From assembly GCF_025685605.1 (NCBI RefSeq), contig NZ_JAGTUT010000001.1:2666001-2730000 (forward strand): DNA of 64,000 bases. The letters run 5' to 3'. Of this stretch, positions 21,381 through 29,143 are shown in pieces. Origin of the DNA: Granulicella arctica (GTDB lineage: Bacteria; Acidobacteriota; Terriglobia; Terriglobales; Acidobacteriaceae). Position numbers and translations under genes: made by a program. The first letter of the stretch is position 1, and every line of letters begins with the position of its first letter. Under the pieces are notes generated by a model. That model searched no databases. It worked only from the letters and a program-made list of their open reading frames with translations, and had not been told where the DNA came from.

Positions 21381-22094
21381 TTGATCAATATCGATCCACA
21401 GCACATACCGGTCCCGGCAGAAATTTTCATGCCTGGGCCGGTTCTCCTTCTTGGAGCCCCCGGCGTCGGCAAGGGTACCCAGGCGCAGATTCTGATGTCT
21501 GAATTTGGCATTCCGCAGATCTCCACCGGCGATTTGCTGCGCGACCACCGTGCCCGTCACACGGATCTAGGTTTACTCGCTGAAGACCTCATGGCACAAG
21601 GCCAACTTGTTCCAGACGGCCTAGTCAATAAGATGGTTGCCGATCGACTTGGTCAGCCTGACGCAGCTCGCGGCTTCATCCTTGACGGCTTTCCCCGTAC
21701 CCTTCCCCAAGCCACGTGGCTGGATACGCATCTCGGACAGAACGCTTCCGCGAAACCCGTAGTTGCTGTAAGCATTCAGGTTGACTACGATGAGCTTCTA
21801 CACCGTATCACCGGACGCCGCACCTGCCCGGTTTGCAGGACCATTTATAACGCTTTTTCAAATCCTCCTAAAGCGACGGGCATCTGCGACTTGGAAGGTG
21901 CGCAACTCATCCAACGTTCAGACGACTCTGAGGAAGTATTTCGCGAGCGGATGAAGACGTTTGACCTACAGACCGCTCCTGTTGTTGAGCACTACAGGGC
22001 GCAGGGTCGGTTTCAAGAGGTAAATGGCGATCAGTCGGTCGATCAAGTCACTTCTGCCATTACCTCAGCCCTAAGACAGCTCCGAAGTAAATAA
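21381..22094 (+). CDS. adk: Adenylate kinase
   Basis: 237 residues from TTG 21381; ATG 21429 would give 221 residues, and neither start has a strong ribosome site, so the start is open. The enzyme interconverts 2 ADP with ATP and AMP. P-loop GAPGVGKGTQ, AMP-binding STGDLLR and DGFPRT are intact. The LID domain is the long type with CPVC, a third Cys in ICDLEG, and Glu where Bacillus has the fourth ligand Asp153, so it probably binds zinc with a Cys3-Glu set. Confidence 0.95.
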   Translation: MINIDPQHIPVPAEIFMPGPVLLLGAPGVGKGTQAQILMSEFGIPQISTGDLLRDHRARHTDLGLLAEDLMAQGQLVPDGLVNKMVADRLGQPDAARGFILDGFPRTLPQATWLDTHLGQNASAKPVVAVSIQVDYDELLHRITGRRTCPVCRTIYNAFSNPPKATGICDLEGAQLIQRSDDSEEVFRERMKTFDLQTAPVVEHYRAQGRFQEVNGDQSVDQVTSAITSALRQLRSK

Positions 22095-22101
22095 ACCGAA
22101 C

Positions 22102-22851
22102 ATGGCCATCCTGATAAAAACTACCGTTGAGATCGACAAGATGCGCTGCTCTGGCATCGCGCTGCGCAAGGTTCACGATGCCCTTGCGCCACTCGTCGTC
22201 GCAGGTGCAACTACCATGGACCTCGAGAACGCAGCCGTCGCCAAGATCGCTGAATTAGGCGGCACTGCAGCTTTCAAGGGTTACCACGGCTTTCCCGCAG
22301 CCCTCTGCACTTCCATCAACCAGGAGGTCGTACATGGCATGCCCAGTACGAAGCGCGTGCTCAAGGACGGTGATATCATTTCGATCGATTGTGGTGTGAT
22401 CCTGGAAGGCTTTTACTCGGACGCCGCGGTCACCTATGCAGTCGGCACCGCCTCCCCTTCCACCCGTAAGCTTCTCGACGTGACCCTGGCATCCCTCGAG
22501 GCGGCTATTCTGGAATGTCAGGTGGGCGGCCGGCTCGGTGATATCGGTGCAGCGGTTCAGGAGATGTGTGAGGCAGCCGGCCTCGGCGTAGTACGCGACT
22601 TTGTCGGTCATGGCATAGGTCGAGCCATGCATGAAGATCCGCAGGTTCCAAATATCGGCACCCGCGGTAAGGGGCCTCGCCTCAAAGCCGGCATGGTTCT
22701 TGCGATTGAACCGATGATCAACGCAGGTAAACCCGAGGTGAAAGTTCTGCCGGATGGCTGGACCGCCGTCACTGTAGACGGCAGTTATAGTGCTCACTTC
22801 GAGCACACTGTGGCGATCACCAAAGAAGGTCCTCGCGTCCTCACGCGTTAA
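22102..22851 (+). CDS. map: Methionine aminopeptidase, type I
   Basis: 249 residues. Removes the initiator Met from nascent proteins using two metal ions. All catalytic positions are present: His78 (VVHGMP), Asp96 and Asp107 (SIDCGV and FYSDAA), His170 (GHGIGR), Glu203 (AIEPMI) and Glu234 (FEHTVAIT). No N-terminal zinc-finger extension, so class Ia. Eight bases after adk, thus co-transcribed with it. Confidence 0.97.
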   Translation: MAILIKTTVEIDKMRCSGIALRKVHDALAPLVVAGATTMDLENAAVAKIAELGGTAAFKGYHGFPAALCTSINQEVVHGMPSTKRVLKDGDIISIDCGVILEGFYSDAAVTYAVGTASPSTRKLLDVTLASLEAAILECQVGGRLGDIGAAVQEMCEAAGLGVVRDFVGHGIGRAMHEDPQVPNIGTRGKGPRLKAGMVLAIEPMINAGKPEVKVLPDGWTAVTVDGSYSAHFEHTVAITKEGPRVLTR

Positions 22852-22855
22852 AGTC

Positions 22856-22884
22856 TTCGTAAATCACAATAAGTACGGTAATAT
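22856..22884 (+). promoter_or_regulatory. Possible internal promoter before infA
   Basis: TTCGTA (22856-22861), 17 bp, TAATAT (22879-22884), in an AT-rich patch right after the map stop. The -35 is poor, the -10 good. It could give extra transcription of infA-rpmJ and the alpha block. Confidence 0.3.
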
Positions 22885-22888
22885 AAAT

Positions 22889-22916
22889 GATGCTGTGGGC
22901 TTCAGCGCACAGCATC
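22889..22916 (+). other. Hairpin in the infA leader
   Basis: GATGCTGTG (22889-22897) and CACAGCATC (22908-22916) form a perfect 9-bp stem, with two further pairs closing a TTCA loop. It lies 40 bp before the infA start and would sit in the 5' end of a transcript from the site at 22856-22884. Confidence 0.45.
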
Positions 22917-22955
22917 CGGAAATCAGGGCTTGCTCTGTACTCCAAAGGAGATCGT

Positions 22956-23174
22956 TTGTCGAAGGAAGATGCAATTGAAGTCATGGCAGTCGTCGTTGAG
23001 ACGCTGCCAAACGCTATGTTCAAGGTCGAACTAGAGAACAAGCATCAGGCACTCGCTCACGTCTCCGGCCGCATGCGCAAGAACTTCATTCGTATCCTCC
23101 CCGGCGACCGCGTCGCGATTGAGCTCAGCCCCTATGATCTCAACCGTGGCCGCATTGTCTACCGCTACAAGTAA
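22956..23174 (+). CDS. infA: Translation initiation factor IF-1
   Basis: 72 residues from TTG 22956, with AAAGGAG six bases upstream. The longer in-frame ATG at 22887 would add 23 residues that run through the hairpin and do not resemble IF-1. IF-1 blocks the A site during initiation. The S1/OB fold is complete: [21 protein letters not shown] (in parts), [20 protein letters not shown], and [15 protein letters not shown]. The rare TTG start may keep its output low. Confidence 0.96.
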   Translation: MSKEDAIEVMAVVVETLPNAMFKVELENKHQALAHVSGRMRKNFIRILPGDRVAIELSPYDLNRGRIVYRYK

Positions 23175-23269
23175 CAGCTCTGCGCTGTTCATCTGGCCGG
23201 TAATCACTGCACAAATCCAGCTTTACCAAAGCAGGTGAATGTACGCCTGTTGTATCCGAAGGGAACTAC

Positions 23270-23383
23270 ATGAAGGTCCGCGCCTCAGTTAAGAAGATCT
23301 GCGACAAGTGCAAAGTCATCCACCGCCGTGGCGTCGTTCGCGTTATTTGCGAGAACGCCAAGCACAAACAGCGCCAGGGTTAG
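23270..23383 (+). CDS. rpmJ: 50S ribosomal protein L36
   Basis: 37 residues, too short for most ORF searches. ATG 23270 is preceded by GAAGGGAA. The sequence begins [15 protein letters not shown] and ends KHKQRQG with the zinc ligands Cys11, Cys14, Cys27 and His32, so it is the zinc-binding form. L36 is a late 50S protein. Always found between infA and rpsM in this gene order, as here. Confidence 0.96.
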   Translation: MKVRASVKKICDKCKVIHRRGVVRVICENAKHKQRQG

Positions 23384-23478
23384 TTTCTGGTCAGCACCGA
23401 CCGGCCCCACCGGGCTAGTTAGCCGAAGTCAAGGCTTGCGTTGAACCCGGCGGACTCTCCGTAACCTACCAACCCGCT

Positions 23479-23497
23479 CCCGCGATCAGATCGCGGG
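23479..23497 (+). other. Inverted repeat just before rpsM
   Basis: CCCGCGATC (23479-23487), centre A, GATCGCGGG (23489-23497). It lies 22 bp before the rpsM start. In E. coli the alpha operon leader in this place binds S4 for feedback; a similar role here is only inference. Confidence 0.4.
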
Positions 23498-23518
23498 GCC
23501 CAACCGAAAAGGAACCTC

Positions 23519-23899
23519 ATGGCACGTATTGCTGGAGTCGATGTCCCTAACAACAAACAGGCACGCATCGGACTCACCTATATCTTTGGTATCGGCGACT
23601 CCCGCGCCGCCAAGATCCTCGCGAAGGCGGACATCGATCCGATCGCGAAGATTGGCACGCTCGACGAGGATGCGCTGAACCGTATCCGTCAGGTCATTGA
23701 AGCCGAGGGCCAGATCGAAGGCGATCTCCGCAAGGACATCTCGCTCAACATCAAGCGCCTCATCGAAATTCAGTCCTACCGTGGCCTTCGCCATCGCCGC
23801 AGCCTCCCGGTTCGCGGTCAGCGCACACACACCAACGCCCGCACCCGCAAGGGTCCCCGTAAGGGAACGGTTGCCGGTAAGAAGAAAGTGACGAAATAA
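23519..23899 (+). CDS. rpsM: 30S ribosomal protein S13
   Basis: 126 residues. S13 contacts P-site tRNA and forms intersubunit bridges with L5. Motifs: [31 protein letters not shown] and the basic tail [28 protein letters not shown] precedes ATG. Its TAA abuts the ATG of rpsK. Opens the alpha block. Confidence 0.98.
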   Translation: MARIAGVDVPNNKQARIGLTYIFGIGDSRAAKILAKADIDPIAKIGTLDEDALNRIRQVIEAEGQIEGDLRKDISLNIKRLIEIQSYRGLRHRRSLPVRGQRTHTNARTRKGPRKGTVAGKKKVTK

Positions 23900-24325
23900 A
23901 TGGCGAAGACACAGAATCAGCAAAAGAGTGGCAAGGCCGCAGGCAAGGGTAAGAAGTTCAAGAAGCGCGAACGTAAGAACGTTCCATTCGGCCTCGTCTT
24001 TATCCAGGCGTCCTTTAACAACACCATTGTCACCATCACCGACCAGACGGGCAACACGCTCTCCTGGAAGTCTTCCGGCTCGCTCGGCTTCCGCGGCTCC
24101 CGCAAGGGAACCCCGTTTGCGGCACAGCAGGCTGCCGTCGGTGCTGCCAACGCAGCTCGCGACCACGGTCTCCGTTCGGTTGACGTTCGCGTCTCCGGTC
24201 CGGGGTCTGGCCGTGAGTCCGCGATTCGCGCTCTCGCCACGACGGGCATCGAAGTCCGCAGCATTCGGGACGTCACGCCGATGCCGCATAATGGCTGCCG
24301 CCCTCCAAAGCGCCGCCGCGTCTGA
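23900..24325 (+). CDS. rpsK: 30S ribosomal protein S11
   Basis: 141 residues, slightly longer than E. coli S11 because of a Lys-rich N-terminus ([18 protein letters not shown]). S11 forms part of the platform at the mRNA exit. Diagnostic: [37 protein letters not shown], and the end [18 protein letters not shown]. No gap after rpsM. Confidence 0.98.
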   Translation: MAKTQNQQKSGKAAGKGKKFKKRERKNVPFGLVFIQASFNNTIVTITDQTGNTLSWKSSGSLGFRGSRKGTPFAAQQAAVGAANAARDHGLRSVDVRVSGPGSGRESAIRALATTGIEVRSIRDVTPMPHNGCRPPKRRRV

Positions 24326-24335
24326 TCTATCTGGC

Positions 24336-24370
24336 TGACGCCTCCAGCGGTAATCTCGCTGGAGGCGTTA
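24336..24370 (+). terminator. Hairpin between rpsK and rpsD
   Basis: ACGCCTCCAGCG (24338-24349) pairs perfectly with CGCTGGAGGCGT (24357-24368), extended by a GU and a UA pair; loop of 7. No U-tract follows, so full termination is unlikely; partial attenuation, RNA processing or protein binding are alternatives. Confidence 0.4.
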
Positions 24371-24453
24371 GTCTGTAACCGCAACAGGATCGCGAAGAAG
24401 CGCTGCCAGCGCGTAAAACGATCGTCACCGATGCATGATTCAGGAGCAATACC

Positions 24454-25086
24454 ATGGCACGTTACACAGGACCCGTCTGCCGCCTCTGCCGCCGCGACGG
24501 TACAAAACTCTTCCTCAAGGGCGCAAAGTGCTTCACCGAGAAGTGCCCTGTTGAGAAGCGCAACTTCCCGCCAGGCCAGCACGGCCAGTCCAAGAAGGTT
24601 AAGAAGGTTGTCGGCTACGGTCTCCAGCTTCGTGAGAAGCAGAAGGCCAAGCGCATCTACTTCACTCTTGAGACCCAGTTCCGTGCCTACTACCAGAAGG
24701 CTGCCAACAAGACGGGCGTCACCGGCGAACTCCTTCTCCAGCAACTTGAGACGCGCCTCGATAACGTGGCTTACCGTCTCGGTTTCGCAATGAGCCGCCG
24801 CCAGTCCCGCCAGGTTGTCCGTCATGGTCACGTGCTCGTGAATGGCCGCAAGGTCAACATCCCGTCCTTCCAATGCAAGGTTGGGGACGAGATCGCGATC
24901 CGCGAAGGTTCCAAAGCTCTCGTCATTCTCGAAGAGTCGAAGAACTTTGCCGCTGGTCAGCGCTCCGTGACCTGGATCGACATCAACCGGGACAACCTGT
25001 CCGGCAAGATCATCGCCCTGCCGAAGCGTGAGGATATCAGCCTGCCGGTCAACGAGCAGCTGATCGTCGAACTCTACAGCAAGTAA
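24454..25086 (+). CDS. rpsD: 30S ribosomal protein S4
   Basis: 210 residues. S4 starts 30S assembly and is a fidelity protein. The N-terminal part has four Cys (CRLCRRDG and the CFTEKCPVEKR segment), so it is the zinc-binding type. The S4 domain is seen in LETRLDNVAYRLGFAMSRRQ and RQVVRHGHVLVNGRKV. GGAG precedes ATG 24454. Confidence 0.98.
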   Translation: MARYTGPVCRLCRRDGTKLFLKGAKCFTEKCPVEKRNFPPGQHGQSKKVKKVVGYGLQLREKQKAKRIYFTLETQFRAYYQKAANKTGVTGELLLQQLETRLDNVAYRLGFAMSRRQSRQVVRHGHVLVNGRKVNIPSFQCKVGDEIAIREGSKALVILEESKNFAAGQRSVTWIDINRDNLSGKIIALPKREDISLPVNEQLIVELYSK

Positions 25087-25249
25087 GGTTCGTCTTAGAA
25101 TCTGTCATCCGTCACGCGCCGTGTGTCATTACTTCTACGGTGCGTGGCAGGATGTCTAACGATGTAGTACCAACCACAACCTGACCGTAAACGCATCACC
25201 CCACCATCTCGCAGAATGCATCGCGAGTGAGTCGGACAAGGAGAAATAC

Positions 25250-26356
25250 ATGTTCTGGAGAGGTTTTCAAAAGCCTAAGCGTCTCGCCGTCGAAGCCGAA
25301 ACACTAACGGATAAATATGGTAAGTTCTCCGCTCAGCCTTTCGAGCGCGGTTTCGGTACGACCATTGGCAATGCACTCCGCCGGACACTGCTTTCTTCGA
25401 TTGAAGGCGCAGCCGTTACCGCCGTTCGCATCGAAGGCGTTCTTCACGAGTTCCAATCGATTACGGGCATCGTCGAAGACGCAACAGACATCATTCTGAA
25501 CCTCAAGCAGATCCCCTTCAAGCTTGCAGGCGATGGCCCCAAGGCGCTTTACCTTCGCGCTGATACCGCTGGTGTTATCACCTCTGGCATGATCGAGGCC
25601 GATGGCGATGTCGAGATTCTCGATAAGAACGTCTACATCTGCACCGTCTCTGAAGGCGGAAAGATTGACATGGAGATGCGCCTCAAGCGCGGCCGTGGCT
25701 ACATCTCTGCCGACAAGAACTTTGACGGCGACCTCGGTCTCGGTTTCATTCCCGTCGACTCCGTGCACTCGCCAGTTCGTAAGGTCAACTACCTCGTTGA
25801 GGCAGCCCGTCTTGGTCAGATTACCGACTTCGACAAGCTGACCATCGAGATCTGGACCAATGGAACGGTTCTTCCCGCTGATGCACTCGGCCTTTCGGCC
25901 AAGCTGCTCAAGGATCACATGACCATTTTCATCAACTTTGAAGAGGAGATGGACCCCACGCACCTCGGGGATCATGATGGCCCGGCGATCCGCAATGAAA
26001 ATCTCAACCGCTCTGTAGAAGAGCTTGAACTCTCTGTCCGTAGCTACAACTGCCTCAAGAATGCCAACATCGCCACCATCGGCGAGCTGATTCAGAAGAC
26101 CGAAGCCGAGATGCTGAAGACCAAGAACTTTGGTCGCAAATCTCTCAACGAGATCAAGGAGATACTGGCGCAGATGGGCCTCTCCCTCGGCATGAAGATC
26201 GACGAGAATGGCAACCCGCAGCCCGGACCAACCTCCGTCCTGCCAGCAGCTACCCTCGCGGCCTCCTTCGGCAACTTTGATGATGACGACGATGACGATG
26301 AAGACGAGGATGATGACTTTGAACTTCCCGCCGGCAACGAGCCAGAGAACTTCTAA
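25250..26356 (+). CDS. rpoA: RNA polymerase subunit alpha, with an acidic C-terminal tail
   Basis: 368 residues; E. coli alpha has 329. The alpha dimer scaffolds RNA polymerase and its C-terminal domain binds UP elements and activators. The N-terminal domain shows [19 protein letters not shown]; alphaCTD shows [18 protein letters not shown] and [15 protein letters not shown]. After the usual end ([15 protein letters not shown]) about 40 extra residues follow, with a 13-residue purely Asp/Glu run at 344-356. AAGGAG upstream of ATG. Confidence 0.98.
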   Translation: MFWRGFQKPKRLAVEAETLTDKYGKFSAQPFERGFGTTIGNALRRTLLSSIEGAAVTAVRIEGVLHEFQSITGIVEDATDIILNLKQIPFKLAGDGPKALYLRADTAGVITSGMIEADGDVEILDKNVYICTVSEGGKIDMEMRLKRGRGYISADKNFDGDLGLGFIPVDSVHSPVRKVNYLVEAARLGQITDFDKLTIEIWTNGTVLPADALGLSAKLLKDHMTIFINFEEEMDPTHLGDHDGPAIRNENLNRSVEELELSVRSYNCLKNANIATIGELIQKTEAEMLKTKNFGRKSLNEIKEILAQMGLSLGMKIDENGNPQPGPTSVLPAATLAASFGNFDDDDDDDEDEDDDFELPAGNEPENF

Positions 26357-26494
26357 CTGATTCGGGACGGTGAGTCGAAGGCTCACTGTCCCGTCGTTTA
26401 ACGCTTTACCCGAACTACCGCGCCGCTCCACGATGCGCTATTTCAGCAGTAACCGACTCACGGCTATAGCCGAGTCGAAGGAGATCAACCCGCC

Positions 26495-26974
26495 ATGCGT
26501 CACCGCAATGCAGGATTCAAACTAGGACGAAATACCAGCCACCGCCGTGCCATGCTGCGGAATCTGGTCACCTCCATCATCCTGATGGACCGCGTAGAGA
26601 CCACGATCACTAAGTGCAAGGCTACCCGCCCGATTGTCGAGAAGATGATCACGTTGGGTAAGCGCGGCACCGTTCACGCCCGCCGCCAGGCTCTCTCTTA
26701 CATGATGACGCCTGAGTCGGTCGACCGCCTCTTCAACGTCGTTGCTCCGCGTTATGCGAGCCGTCCAGGTGGCTATTGCCGCATCACTCGCCTTGGAGCC
26801 CGTAAGGGTGACGCCGCTGAGATGGCGTTCATCGAGCTTCTTGGTGCCGAGCACGAGCTTAATGAGAAGGCACAGAAGCGCGCCGACGCTCGCGAGAAGA
26901 AGCGCGAAGAGATGCAGAAGCAGATGGAAGAGCAGAATCCGGGTGAAGCTCCTGACCCTAATGCTGAGCCATAG
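26495..26974 (+). CDS. rplQ: 50S ribosomal protein L17
   Basis: 159 residues; the core (MRHRNAGFKLGRNTSHRRAM, KMITLGKRGTVHARRQAL, RLGARKGDAAEMAFIEL) ends near residue 120. A charged helical tail follows (KRADAREKKREEMQKQMEEQ). L17 lies at the bottom of the 50S near the tunnel exit. Last gene of the cluster, followed by the strong terminator. Confidence 0.97.
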   Translation: MRHRNAGFKLGRNTSHRRAMLRNLVTSIILMDRVETTITKCKATRPIVEKMITLGKRGTVHARRQALSYMMTPESVDRLFNVVAPRYASRPGGYCRITRLGARKGDAAEMAFIELLGAEHELNEKAQKRADAREKKREEMQKQMEEQNPGEAPDPNAEP

Positions 26975-26996
26975 ATAGTCGCTTACAGTGAAGTAT

Positions 26997-27030
26997 AAAG
27001 AGGCGCATCCATACCGGATGCGCCTCTTTT
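26997..27030 (+). terminator. Intrinsic terminator of the ribosomal-protein cluster
   Basis: AAAGAGGCGCATCC (26997-27010) pairs perfectly with GGATGCGCCTCTTT (27016-27029), loop ATACC, followed by T. It lies 22 bp after the rplQ stop. About 225 bases of AT-rich sequence with no gene follow. Confidence 0.9.
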
Positions 27031-27256
27031 GCGTCAGGTACCTTTCCTATCGGTCGCAACCAGAATTATCGAATTAGGATAGAGAGATAAAAAATGCGAT
27101 CAAGATGCTGAGCGTAAGCTGTTTCGAATGAAAGGCTTAGCACAACTGCCTCTAAGTATAAGTTAACAAGTGACTTAGCGGTAAACATGACATTCTAAAC
27201 GGCTTATGCCAAAATTAAAGCGCGCGACTGCTAAAGTGGCCTAACGAGAGGCGTGA

Positions 27257-27433
27257 CTAGTGTTTGACCAGCCACATAACCCAACCTGCGGCAATGGTTC
27301 CGCCGACGAAAAGTACAAAGCAGAAAGCTGCGAATCGGATCATCTTCTGGGTTTCAGACCGCTGCGTGATGCCGAAGACGATCGAAGCGAAGAATGAAAA
27401 GAGAATCATGGCGCTGAAGTGAGAGAGCATCAT
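27257..27433 (-). CDS. Small two-helix membrane protein
   Basis: 58 residues, below the usual ORF cut-off. ATG 27433 overlaps the TGA of the preceding minus gene (ATGA), so translation is probably coupled. Two hydrophobic segments, about residues 6-22 (FSAMILFSFFASIVFGI) and 33-55 (ending GWVMWLVKH), flank a polar loop TQRSETQKM. I do not recognise a family. The pairing with a DUF6677-like membrane protein suggests a shared envelope role, which is inference. Confidence 0.7.
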   Translation of the reverse strand: MMLSHFSAMILFSFFASIVFGITQRSETQKMIRFAAFCFVLFVGGTIAAGWVMWLVKH

Positions 27434-27843
27434 GAACGCTTCCTCCCCGTAGCCAGCGAGTGCGCGTCGACAGCGCAGATAAAGTTCAGCAGTCCGGCGA
27501 CCACGATGAACTTGCTACCGTAGTCGGCTACTGCGGTTTGTACCGAGGCTGCTCCGAGATCCATGGCACGGGCTGCGAAGTAAAGGCAGCCAGCTCCAAG
27601 GTCGCCGACAAAGTTAAGGATGTCAAGCAGCTCCGAGGTATTAGGAACGTAGACCTTGCCCTGTAGGGAGATGCCAATGCTGAACATCGCCACAACCGAC
27701 ACAAGCAGGAGAGCCCCACGGCCCCACTTTCGCAGCAGAAAATGACCTGCACCCGGAATCAACCAGCCTGCAATCAAAATCAGTAGCGGAGACACGGGAG
27801 ACTTGTCCTGAACCCGCGTTACAACCTGTGCATTCGTAGCCAT
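27430..27843 (-). CDS. DUF6677-like small membrane protein
   Basis: 137 residues with three to four hydrophobic segments. The N-terminal signature GWLIPGAGHFLLRKWGRG is what I recall for the DUF6677 family, common in acidobacteria; that name is from memory, not a search. It resembles TM2-type proteins in having a G-x-G-H/F turn between helices. Function unknown. Its stop overlaps the start of the 58-residue gene downstream. Confidence 0.8.
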   Translation of the reverse strand: MATNAQVVTRVQDKSPVSPLLILIAGWLIPGAGHFLLRKWGRGALLLVSVVAMFSIGISLQGKVYVPNTSELLDILNFVGDLGAGCLYFAARAMDLGAASVQTAVADYGSKFIVVAGLLNFICAVDAHSLATGRKRS

Positions 27844-27879
27844 TTACCCTCATCATAACAGTTACAAACCGGCTGCTAT

Positions 27880-29049
27880 CTAGACTCGCACCAGCTCAGT
27901 TTGTACTCGCCCGGTAACTTCGGCAGCACCTGGTCGCGTGATCATATTGATTTCGCTGCGCACGCCGAACTCGCCGGGGAAATAGATTCCAGGCTCGACT
28001 GAGAAACACGTGCCTGGCAAGAGAAGCCGCTCGTCATGCGTCTCCAGATTATCGAGGTGTGCTCCATTGCCATGAAGGTCGGTGGCGATGTTGTGGCCTG
28101 TGCGATGGGTGAACCACTCTCCAAAGCCAGCGTCCCGGATGACGGCGCGGGCAGCGTCATCCGCCTGCCAGCCCGGAATTGAGACTCCATCTTCGTATGC
28201 CTTCTTTACGGCCCGGACGGCAGCGTCGCGTGCGTCGCGTACCGTCCTAAAGACTAGTTGCTCCCGCGCGGTGGGTTCACGGCCAACAACTCCTGTCCAG
28301 GTAATGTCATAAAAGCATGAACCCGACTGCTCCAGCCGAGCCCAGATATCGATGAGAACAAAGTCGCCGGTTCGGATGGCGAGGGAGTTCAGAGCGGATG
28401 GCTCATAGTGCGAGTCGGCGCTGTTGGCTCGACAGCTCACATTTGGCCCGTGCTCCCAAACCAGACCCTCATGCTGCATCGCTTGCTGCAGATATTCAAC
28501 CATGGCGAATTCGTTTGTGCCGGCCCCGCGGACACGCTGACCGAGTTCCTTCCACCCGGCCTCCAGGATGCGATCAAGCTTCTCTTGCGCTGCGTAATGA
28601 CTGGCGATCTGGGCTTCGCTGAGGACTGCTTCGAACTGGCTGACCAAGTCAGCCGAGCTGACGATGTCCTTGCCCAGTTCGCGCAGCATCTCGATTGTGC
28701 CTGCGTCGACGAGCGAGATCGCCATGATCGCGTTGCGCGGAGAGTACTGCATTGCCAGGCGGGTTCTATCGGCGAGCATGGTGGCTACACGGGCCTCAAG
28801 CTCCTGCCACGAGGAGTACTCTGTTTTGCCGCCGGGCAGCTTGTCGAGGCGGCCGCTCTCGATGCGATGGACCAGCTTCCTGGGCTCGCCCGCGGCTGGG
28901 ATGAGATAGAACCAGCGACGGGTAACGAGCGCATGCTCATTAAGGCCGAGGATTCGATAGGCAAGCGGATCGCGGTGATGATGGTCGTAGAAGAGCCAGC
29001 CGTCGAGGTGCTGGTCGCGCAATGCTGTCTGGATAGCCGAGAGGTCCAT
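27880..29049 (-). CDS. M24 family metallopeptidase (Xaa-Pro aminopeptidase-like)
   Basis: 389 residues from ATG 29049, with AGGA six bases upstream; a longer frame reaching 29436 runs through the terminator and the infB 3' end in another frame and is spurious. The C-terminal pita-bread domain keeps all five metal ligands: Asp in LIDIWAR, Asp in YDITWTG, His in RTGHNI, Glu in SVEPGIY and Glu in RSEINM. The N-terminal half is a creatinase-like domain. Likely a cytosolic peptidase for Xaa-Pro peptides; exact substrate unknown. Confidence 0.9.
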   Translation of the reverse strand: MDLSAIQTALRDQHLDGWLFYDHHHRDPLAYRILGLNEHALVTRRWFYLIPAAGEPRKLVHRIESGRLDKLPGGKTEYSSWQELEARVATMLADRTRLAMQYSPRNAIMAISLVDAGTIEMLRELGKDIVSSADLVSQFEAVLSEAQIASHYAAQEKLDRILEAGWKELGQRVRGAGTNEFAMVEYLQQAMQHEGLVWEHGPNVSCRANSADSHYEPSALNSLAIRTGDFVLIDIWARLEQSGSCFYDITWTGVVGREPTAREQLVFRTVRDARDAAVRAVKKAYEDGVSIPGWQADDAARAVIRDAGFGEWFTHRTGHNIATDLHGNGAHLDNLETHDERLLLPGTCFSVEPGIYFPGEFGVRSEINMITRPGAAEVTGRVQTELVRV

Positions 29050-29091
29050 AGGTTTCCTGAAAGCGATTGTAGTTGCCGATTGCCAAACGGC

Positions 29092-29125
29092 AAAAGGGCG
29101 GACTTCTTGAGGAGTCCGCCCTTTT
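29092..29125 (-). terminator. Intrinsic terminator of the rimP-nusA-infB operon
   Basis: AAAAGGGCGGACT (29092-29104) and AGTCCGCCCTTTT (29113-29125) form a perfect 13-bp stem. The A/T ends give a U-tract on either strand. It lies 19 bp after the infB stop and 42 bp before the M24 gene. Confidence 0.85.
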
Positions 29126-29143
29126 ACTTTGCTACGGGAGTAA

